From contig NC_081143.1 in the NCBI RefSeq assembly GCF_958295425.1, positions 14,456,891-14,520,890 on the forward strand: a stretch of DNA of 64,000 nt. The letters run 5' to 3'. A program made the translations under genes and the position numbers. How positions within the stretch are numbered: the first letter of the stretch is position 1; each line of letters opens with the position of its first letter. The stretch is from Solea solea (taxonomy: Eukaryota; Chordata; Actinopteri; Pleuronectiformes; Soleidae). Shown here in pieces: positions 39,650 through 50,400 of the stretch. The notes beneath the pieces are model-generated. The model made no database searches and had not been told where the DNA came from. It worked only from the letters and a program-made list of their open reading frames with translations.

Positions 39650-42600
39650 ACGTGCGCGCAGTCATTAGCTCAGAAACCCACCAGGGGAACAGAGGTTTCA
39701 AAGCCCAGATACCACATATGGGGAAAAGCTGAATAGTTTAAAAAACATTTGCAAATGAAAACTTTAATAAACACATTTTATTCCGTGGTACAACCTCAGT
39801 ATTATGCCTTAGATGCAGACATCTAAATACCCTCCATTTATTATTTTTTTCATTATCTCACAGTGTATTATTTTGATTCTGCCTCATATTTTAATTTACA
39901 GAAGCTGAACAGAACTGAACTCTGGTGTAATTCCAGCTTTAACACTATAACCAGGGTAGAGGCAGCATTTCAATAATAATATACTCTATGTGATGAGATC
40001 ATTTATTCTATATAAATATAATTAATGCTGCTTAAATCTGTATAGCAATATAATATTCATTCATTATGCAATCACACATTGTTGTTGTTGTTTTCAGTCC
40101 ATAAATTAACATTTTTTTATCGTTATCATTATCTGACATTTTGTCGTGACAATCGTCAATATCAACTGATTTTGGCCATATCACCCACCCAGCCCCACTC
40201 ATGACCAAATGTTGTTTTAGTCTTGTGAAGATTAAACCTGCTAAAGTGACTGATTGAACAATAATAATAATAATAATAATAATGCACTTGCATATGTGAG
40301 GGTTTAAAATAGCCTTTTTGTTTTGTGCTCTTTAGTCACTTCACAGTCCCACTAAGCACAAGTTTGAATCGTTTGCTCTTCACTCACTCAGACACGGTCG
40401 GTATGTGCTATGCCAACTCCAAATCAAAAGTCATCACCCTTTCAAATGAATTTCTGCCTGAGGTCTAAACACACACAAAAAAAGTTGCAGCTTTTTTCCT
40501 CAGTTTTCATCAGTTTCTCTCATGTAACGATAAACCAGTGAAATCCCTTCTTCTTTTTCCTACTGCCTCTCTCACACACTCAGGAGTACACCACCATGTC
40601 GGCTGTAAGTAACACACACACACACAATTCTGCATCGCCCCTAAATCCCTCACCTCTCGTCCCTGACCTGGCCTCTGACCTTTGACCTCTTCCACAGTGA
40701 ACTGTAACCCCCCTGTGACTCCTCTCGTTTGTTTACAAACATGGTTGATGATATTTATGAAGTGTACACCCGAGCACACAATGATGCGTGTATTTCTGAA
40801 TTTGTGTGTGTGTGTGCGTGTGTGAGTGCACGTGTGTGTGCGTGTGTGTTTGTAGAAGTCAGTGCTTCTCTTGCCTTCAGTGCTGCTGCTGCCGCTGCTG
40901 TAACTCTCCTCCCACTGCTCCTGCTCTCCTGTGACATGTATGTGAGTTTAGATGCCTTTAGATGTTCCAGTCTCTCCTGTTGCCTCCCTCCTCCCTGCTG
41001 TGTCCTGGTCATATTAACACTCTCTACATGGCCCCGTTTGAGCTTATCCTCTTCTCATCCTCTTCTCCCCTCTCTTTCCACTCCAGTAGAAACATTTTCT
41101 TAACCAAGCCAACGCTGTTTCCCTCCTGCTTTTCTCCCCGCATCTTACCACCTGCCTTCTACGCTACTTCCTTCTTTATGCCCTTCTCTACTCCATCTAT
41201 TCCCCACCAGTAAAACCCCGACTCTCTTCTTCTTCTCCTCCCTCGATCTTTCCCATCCCTGTGTTCCAGCGGAGGAGCAGTCAGTCAGCAGGTTGTTCCT
41301 TTGTGCTTGATCTAACCATGTGGCTGCCAGGTTCCAATAGTGGAACATGGTTCTGTCAAGCACCATGGAACGGCCCTGCGAAACCCTACAGCATGGCCAA
41401 GACGCAAGAGACAGCAGTCTCCTGTCATGTCCTGCAACCTATCTGTGTGTGTGTGTGTGTGTGTGCGTGTAAGAGAGTTCAGTTTGATAGATGACTGCCT
41501 GGATCTGGATGTGCGTATGTTTCTGTGCTGTGTGTTTTTAACACTAACAGTTCTTCTTTGCACTCTGAAAGGACAGAGACACTCCAGTGTTTGTTCTTGT
41601 GTGTGTGTGTGTGCGCGTGCGCCATATGTCTTGGCGTTCTTGACAGTTTGTATGTCTTGTAGACTTGGCTCCTAATGCTTGTTGTGAGTAATGCGGCCTG
41701 TGATCATAATCAAGAATGTTTTCTGAACATCTTTGGTTCATTTTCGCAATTCCCACTCTGACCGAGAGCAGCACAGCCGATGTGCAGTGTCTCAGAAATT
41801 CCCCCACCAGTGTTTCGTGACCTTAACGTTGGCCGTCCGCAGAGTTTCCGTTGGAACGCGTACGAGTGAGCGCGGAGGTTCCTCTCTTGCATGGCGAGGG
41901 CATTCACTATGTGTCGTGCGATTGTGATTGTGACCAGGTACTGAGGACTACCGCAGCAAGCTCGGAGGAGACTGCTTCGCTGACCTGGCCTGTCCCGAGA
42001 AGTGCCGCTGTGAGGGCACGACGGTCGACTGCTCCAACCAGAAACTCACCAAAATTCCAGATCACATTCCTCAATACACCGCAGAACTGTGAGTCATGGC
42101 GGATTCATCAAGCACAAAGCAAATCTGTGCCGCGACCTTTATCAACTCCTCTTCTGTCTCCGTTTCTTCAATTGTTCTCCGACCACCTCTTCTTCTCCTT
42201 GTTCTCAGGCGTCTCAACAACAATGAGTTCACTGTGCTCGAGGCCACCGGCATCTTCAAAAAGCTGCCTCAGCTGAGGAAGATGTAAGTCAGACATGTTG
42301 GAAAGCACAACATGTACTTGGTTGAGAGTCATAATCCAGTTATATCATGTGAACAGTACATGTGACCACGTGTAGTTCTCTCTATATCTATACGGTCCTT
42401 TCACATCCTCATATTGTTCTGTTTTATTTTTTTGTCACTCTTTTCATTTTTACTCCCTCCTTCGCTCGTCTTTCTCCTGCTTCCCGGTTGTTACAGTAAC
42501 CTGAGCAACAACCGTATCACTGACATAGAGGAGGGAACATTTGAAGGAGCCACGGGGGTCAACGAGTTGATTCTGACCTCCAACAGACTGGAGAACGTAC

Positions 42601-44414
42601 ACCACCACATGCTGAAGGGACTGAGCGGCCTCCGCACGCTGTGGGTACACACACAAATGTAGAGCTGCGACAAATAATCAGTCATTAATTGATTGCTAAA
42701 TGACGTGCTATTTTATTTTCATGTCAAGTATGTGTACTACATGTTTCTTCTGTGTGTGTGTGTGTGTGTGTAGTATGCTGAGGAGTAACCGAATCAGCTG
42801 TGTGAGCAACAGCAGCTTTGTGGGGTTGAGCTCAGTTCGTCTCCTGTCGCTCTACGACAACCAGATCACCTCCATGAACCCCGGGGCTTTTGACACTCTG
42901 CACTCTCTGTCCACACTGTGAGTACAAACGACATCACACACTCAAAACCCAAATGCAGAACAATGTATCTCTGAAGTCTTCCAACCTCTTTGGTTTTTGT
43001 GGTCCTCCAGAAACCTCCTGGCCAACCCCTTCAACTGTAACTGTCACCTGGCTTGGCTCGGGGATTGGCTGAGGAGGAAACGCATCGTCACGGGTAACCC
43101 TCGCTGCCAGAGTCCCTACTTCCTGAAAGAGATCCCCATCCAGGATGTAGCTGTGCAGGACTTTGCCTGTGAAGATGGTGAGACGGGAGGGGGAGAGATG
43201 CACATTACACTGCAGTTCCACACATGACTCCCAGTAACAGCTTTCCTCATCTTTCATCATTTTTCACTTCATGTACTTCTGCTCATTTTCTCCTAACCAG
43301 GTAATGATGAGAACAGCTGTTCTCCAGTGCTGAGGTGCCCAGCAGAGTGTTCATGTTTGGACACAGTGGTGCGCTGCAGCAACAAGGGTCTCACCACACT
43401 GCCAAAGGGACTGCCCAAAGAAACCACTGAGCTGTAAGTTGACCACGTTTTTTCTTCTCCTTTTTTCCACTTCAAATTTGGCTCAAACAGGAGCAACTTT
43501 GCCAACGTTTAAACATCCAAGGTCATTGTGACAGTTTTTTTGTCACAGCCTAATAGAAATAGACATAATACCCTTTGAATTTGAAAGCTTTGTGGCATGG
43601 ACCTGAAACATTAAGTTACATAGTTATATAACGCAGGTGATGCAGACCTGCTCAAGCTTTAACGCAGGTGATGCAGACCTGCTCAAGCTTTGACGCAGGT
43701 GACATTCACCCTGTTGTAAATTGATGTACCATCACAATAATCTTCGAGACATTATTTGAAGGTTGAAATCCTACATTGTGTGCCTTTTAATTCCTCCCCT
43801 GAATTTTGTATATTAGTCTGGACAGACACAAACATCTCCAAAGCAGGACTTCTACTACTTTTATTTCCCTCTGTTGACCTTAGTTAAGTATAGTCTCAGA
43901 ATCCCTGAGAGCCCACAATACTTCACCCATTCACTGTGAAAACACACGTATACTTAAACTATTAGTTTAACTCAGTGGAGCTTTGACTGTAAAGAATTTA
44001 TGCGGAAAAACAACACAAGCTGAAACACACAGGTACACATACTTTGACACACACACACACACGCACACAGACTATTACTATACCTTTCAATGTGTGACAT
44101 TAATATACTCTATTAATCCAGCATATTAATGATGTCTTTTTTAATACTGGAAGAAGCATATTCTCACAGGAGATAAATAAATAATAGAAAAGAAGACCAA
44201 GCATTTTTCTGGTGTTAGTAATTTGGGGTTGTGATTGTGTGTGTGTGTGTGCGTGTGTGTTAAGGATGCCTGTGAGGATATTAAACTCCAGTGTTTATTA
44301 TAGCTCGAGCAGTAATGACTGCTCACACTACTGGAGATGAGGAATTTCCCACATGGTTAAATAACTTCATTTTCTCCGTTCTCATTTTCTTCCTCTTTAC
44401 ATCAACCCTATTTG

Positions 44415-44449
<35 letters not shown>

Positions 44450-44454
44450 TTCCC

Positions 44455-44488
<34 letters not shown>

Positions 44489-47400
44489 AGCTACCTGGAT
44501 GGTAACCACTTCACTCAGGTTCCCGCGGAGCTGTCCGACTACAAACAACTAACATTGATGTAAGTTTCACCCAGTAAACCTCGACAGGCAGATATTCCCC
44601 TCACATACTCACACAGCTGGAGTTTTGCCATCTTAATTTCACACTTCTCTGTAAGATTTTTGGTCTTGGCCTGTGTTCTGTACATTCAGCTTTTTTTGAA
44701 GACTGAAACTAACTGGCTGGTATTTTTTTGTCAGACTTCTGTGCTGTTGTGTTAATATCAGCTGGTTTGGCCCGTGATGTGGGCATGACCACCCAACTAC
44801 AGACTGAAGGAGATTATTTTGTACTGCACATCGTCTCTCTGTGTGCGGGTGTGTCTGTTTGTTTATGCATGTGTGTTTTATGTCTCTGTTATCGTTTCCT
44901 TTTCAGCGACTTGAGTAACAACCAGATCAGCACATTGTCCAACCACAGCCTCAGTAACATGTCCGAGCTNNNNNNNNNNNNNNNNNNNNNNNNNNNNNNN
45001 NNNNNNNNNNNNNNNNNNNNNNNNNNNNNNNNNNNNNNNNNNNNNNNNNNNNNNNNNNNNNNNNNNNNNNNNNNNNNNNNNNNNNNNNNNNNNNNNNNNN
45101 NNNNNNNNNNNNNNNNNNNNNNNNNNNNNNNNNNNNNNNNNNNNNNNNNNNNNNNNNNNNNNNNNNNNNAAGGAATCCAGTACAGAAACTGAAACCTTTC
45201 AACATTAGTCAACAACATTCAGTCTAACACAGGAGATTGTGGTCCAAAATAATAAACCAAGCTAATTAAGAAATGAAAGATTGATTTCTTACACTGCATT
45301 TTACTTTTCCTCTTCAGTTGACAGATGTTGCCTCTCAGCAACTGCAGAGAGAGACGTATAGTGTTACCTGCTGATGGGAATAACAGTGAGGGAGTGTCTG
45401 TGTCTGCTCACTTGTGCTCACCAGGATCAGCACCATGGATAGTGCTTTTGACAGGCTGTTGTATTTTTATTTTTTTCTGCTGATATACTCTGCAGACCAG
45501 AGAAGATTAGTCTATTACTTTACAACCCTGTCACTGGCTCTATCTTCCTTTTTGACCCCTGCAATAGGCCAGTTAGGGACACTTCAATGATTGACCATTT
45601 ATTTCAAATGGCTGGACAGATGGATTCTGTTAAAGGTTTCATCTCTGTAAAGATGTCCACAAAGAATCCAAGCGGCACATTTGTCACAGCTCAAAGTGGC
45701 CGGTGGATGTGAGGAAGCAGGCTGTGGTTACTGCAGGGCAGAGGTGGGAGGAGCGGGATCTGAAATGACAGGGCAGTTAGTAGACATGGCACAGGGCAGT
45801 GGACAACTAAAGGGAAAGAACTTAATTAACCGTGACAAAGTCATAATTCTCCCGAGAGAACAAGTCCCCCAATCATAAGTACAGGCATAGATACAGTGAA
45901 TATGTCAAGTTGAGTAAAATCATAGCAGCAAATCTTTGCAGAAAAGACAGAGGTCTGTGCTGCTGGAGGGGGGAGATGTAGCAGCGTGTTGCTATGAAAC
46001 CATCACAGACAAGTGTTAGGCTTTGAAGGTTGCTCGCCACACCTGCATGAGTTTGACTGGTAATTAGGATGGTAGCCAAGTAGCTAATGAATCGCCGTGG
46101 AGCCTGAACGAGTCAGCAGACGCCAAAAAAAGCTGATGTAAGTGTGACTTTGGTGCACCGCCCGATTGAACACAAATTGGTTACCTTTAAACAAGAAGAA
46201 AAACCCGCCCGAGTTATAAGCTATAGATCAGCACAAGAAGTGTCGCAGTTGATTAAAATTGCGTAAAGCTTGAGAAAACTCAACACTCCTGTCAGAATCA
46301 GATGCCACCAGTTATTCTAATCACACTGTACTTAAGCATTTAATTTACCAGTGGTGTACAACTCCAGTACTTAGTACTTGGTGACACATTTTCCTTTCTT
46401 GGCTCTGTTCTGCGGCACATTTTGCTCTGAAACGAAGGTTAAAATGGCGACCTTCACTCTTCACCGTGCTGTAAGTGTGAACGTTGTTCTCACTCTCCTG
46501 TCCCTCCGACTGACAGAGCTCTGGGCGCCAACCCTCTGTACTGTGACTGCCACATGCAGTGGCTGTCAGACTGGGTAAAAAGTGGCTACAAGGAACCTGG
46601 CATAGCCCGCTGTGCCGGACCCGGTGACATGACGGACAAACTGCTGCTCACCACACCTTCCAAGAAGTTCACCTGCACAGGTAAACAACAGTAGTGATAC
46701 GATATAATTGAAGGACGAATCAGAAATTGTAAGAGCCCAACAGAATGAATTGAATGAATGAATGAATGTCCCACAGAAGGAAATTAATTATTAACAATAT
46801 TCATGTCCTGTCTGGTGAGTTTTTCTTGATGCTGTCAGGATGACGTTACCTGTCGCCTCCCATGAAGACAAAAGAATGCATAAGTCACTTTAGACTCATC
46901 AGAATGTAACTGTCTTTGTTCAGCCGCATTTATGCGCTTTTCCTTTATTTATTCTTGTATTTACTATATTTTTTCTGGTTATCTGGTATTTTCCAGCATG
47001 AAAAGCAATGACAGCGTAAATACAAGGAGCCTGTACCACAACACCTCCACAAGAAAAAATAATAATAGAATTAAGTAAATGAATCAGTTATTTAACAAAT
47101 AAAAAGCTGACCTTTTTGACTGGAGCTGAAATATATTTTATACATATATATAATCCTAATCTTCCCATCAACCATCAACAATCTTCCTCTGACAAGATTT
47201 TGCAAGGATGTGTATATATGGTTGGTTGGACTGTATAAACCAGTCAGAGATTAATCAAGTTTTCTGTATTTGTATCTGTTAATGACAACAAAGATATTAG
47301 AAAGACATTTATCATTGAGCTCCTTGAGGGTTATACTGTATATAGTATGTCTAATATAGTATGTGCTTTTCAGTGGGAGCTAATAAATGGCAACAACATG

Positions 47401-50400
47401 CTTGAAATGAATGAATTCACATTAAGTTTGTATAAATCTCTGAAAACCACAAATGTGCTTGTGATCTTGGCTGTTCACATGAATACATGACTAAAAACCT
47501 ATTTCTGACCTTAACTAACTGACACACTGTAGACGTCCTGGGGCCTTGTGGTTTTCTGGTGCCAGGTAAAGTAGCTGCTCAAATCCCACTTCTTCCTCTT
47601 CAGTCTCTCCTGACTGTCCCAGCCCAGTTTTCCTTCTCTTCTGAACCACTCTGCTCCCTTTAAGATCCTTATGTTCTCACCAGCGTTGTGTGTCCCAAAT
47701 GTTCAATGTTTGATGTTCTGATGGAGAAAATGTCTCCTCTGTACATGCCATGGTCCTGCAAACGCGGTCTGTTATTTTTCCAATTATTTACAACATACTT
47801 AAAGCTGCAGTGCGTACCTTTTGCTGAGTTTTTTTATGACTTGAGTACACAGGATGGTTTAAGGGCCCTTTTGTTTCCCTCCAATTATTGTTATTAATCG
47901 TTTCTCCTTCTCCAAGTGTGGTCACATTTTTGGTGGCTTGAACATGCATGGAAACAAACCTGAAAAACCTTCGTATTCTGTGGCCATGATGCATAGGTGT
48001 GGCAAATTGGCTCAACAGCACCCCCTAATGTCCTCTGTTTGGTCTTCCTGAACAGAAACAATGTAACACTGGTAATCACTGTGTCCTTCAGCTGAAAACT
48101 CTGTCAAGTAATACTATCAGCCCTGACTGAGGGAGTATTTGTATGAACACACCAGCAGTGCAGGGACAGGCGGAGGAAAAAAGCGTTCATCCCACAACAC
48201 TGGGTTGCCTGGGAATGATTTTTAACCAGTAGAATTCACTTTCATGTTCTTCTTCTGTGTATTTTTCATTCATACTCCTGGACCTGTTTCCATATCCATC
48301 TACTAGTGCACTTTGTGTCTATGACTTCCTGGGTGCAATAAGTAAATATGTCGCCAGGTGACAAGAGAGCAAAACACTGCTATATTTGGAAATTGAGAAT
48401 CGTTTGAACTTAACGGACCTTTGTTAAAAAGTTTGAAATATTTAAAGGTTACGCACTACAGTGTTAACGTATCACATACTTATACAACAGCTCTTACAAT
48501 TGGCCTTTTCCTGAAATGATGGTAGATATAACGACGTTATTCAGTATTCCCTGATCCTTGAGCAGGTCCCTGATCATGTACAGTCATTTAAGTGTGTATT
48601 CTGACCTGCTAGATACAGATTATTATATGTGTGTATGTGTGTGTGTGTTTCCTTCACACAGGTCCAGTGGATATGAGTATCCAGGCCAAGTGTGAACCCT
48701 GCCTGTCCAGCCCCTGCAAGAACGATGGCACCTGTTCCAATGACCCTGTGCACTACTACCGCTGCACCTGTCCCTATGGATTTAAGGTATACAAACTACA
48801 CAGAACGATCATTTCTGTAAAGCTCCAGCTGTAATCCAGAGTGTACTAACTTTGCAAATATCACGGGGATAAGAAAAAGTATCTTTAAGAAAATGGACGT
48901 TAATATAATAATAAGCGCTGAATGTGTGTGTTTGTGTGTACTTAGGGCCAAAACTGTGAGGAGCCCATTCACGCCTGCATCAGTAACCCGTGTCAGAGTG
49001 GTGGAACGTGCCACCTGAAGGAAGGAGAAAACAGCAACTTTTGGTGAGAAGGAGGATTTCTGTGTTCTTACACTTTGGTGTCAAAGCTCAGCCTGTGAGA
49101 ACTGTTGCATGATGTTGCTCTGCAGTGAGAGTTCTAAAGCCTGAAAAGTCTATCATCAGGCTCTAGGTCGTGTGATGTGAATTGTAGGATCCTTTATGGC
49201 ACTCCACCTAAATTAAAAGTCTTTAATATAGGGTGATTTTGACATTTTATTTTGATTGCCACTATAATAGTTCTCTGAATATATTCTCTCTGTAATTTTC
49301 CTGTAAGTCATAAGCTCCTAACCACGGAATACGATTGTTTAAAGGGGACATATTATGCAAAATCAACTTTTTAACCATTGTAATACTTATATTTGGGACT
49401 CTGGAGGCCCTAGCAGTCGCCAAAGTGTGGAAAAAGAATACTCAGTTCTTTTTTTCGTTGGCCCCCTTAGTGTAAGTTTAGGCGATAAAACACGCGATGT
49501 TGAATTCCCTGCGCCTTATGACGGCAGCATGCGCATTTCACCGCGAATGTAACCACCCCACCAGTAAGTTTACTTCGAGAGCTCCACCTTAGCTCCATCT
49601 TGTCTCTATAAAATGCGAGAGTGCAGGCGAGGGAGGAAGAGCGGTATTATGTCAATGCGGAGGGACAAGTGTGCTGTTGGTGGCTGCACAGTGGAGCACA
49701 GTGTTTTACACAAACTTCCAGCCTCAGAGGATTTCATATATGAAGCTAATGTTAAAGCTAATGTTAAAGTCAGCAAACGCGTGTTCGTGTGTTCGCACCA
49801 CTTCGCATCAGACTGCGGCCAGCGGTCGCCGTATTTAGTCAGCGACCGTATTTCACCGACGTACAAACACACACATTTTTAAGAAAAGGTCAAATAGAGC
49901 TCATAACTGACCATTCTGACACGTCCTAATTAAAAATATTTGTTCAGTACGTCCTCCATGACCGGAGCACAGACTCAGTCTGATACAGTCACATACAGCG
50001 GCAGTTTATGGAGCTCACCGCTAGCGATCAGTGGTGGTGATCAGCGGTGCTGTCCCTAAGTCTTTTTAACTGATTTACAGTTCGCCAGTGTTCGGCTTGA
50101 TCCTTATGTAGGACGTCTCTTCCTGTGACGGCACTCTTGCTGTTGTCCGCGCACGCTGCCATGTTGATATTGTCAGAGAACTAGTGGAGGGAGGGGGAGA
50201 GGAATGGAGTGGAGGGAACAGGAGCTGAGCGAGTGGGCGCAGTAAAAAGGACAAATCAGAAACCCCCTGGAAGAAGTGGGTGTGTGTTTGCCTGTGTCTC
50301 ATTTGCATATAAAGGAACCAGGCACAAAACCAAGCGTTCTGAAAGGGGCGGTTTTGGCAGGGTTATTGAACTGCTATTGTGCTTCATCCTTATGGTATTT

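Larger units (their letters stand above)
37738..41937 (+). other. slit2 intron 15 (hosts mir-218)
   Basis: A 4200-base intron between microexon 15 and exon 16. It holds a TG tract at 39612-39647, an (AAT)n tract at 40260-40283, a candidate 21-nt exon at 40584, a CTG/CCG-rich patch near 40885 and the mir-218 hairpin at 41288. The acceptor is ATTGTGATTGTGACCAG, purine-containing and rather weak. Confidence 0.85.
46681..48661 (+). other. slit2 intron 26
   Basis: A 1981-base intron with a (GAAT)n patch near 46749, a candidate 33-nt exon at 47533 and a 669-bp MITE at 47799-48467. The acceptor is GTTTCCTTCACACAG. Confidence 0.75.

Noticed and set aside
45170..46516. Search for the missing D4 LRR exons after the gap
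   Set aside because: No LxxLxLxxN text with phase-2 borders was found, so these exons are assigned to the gap.
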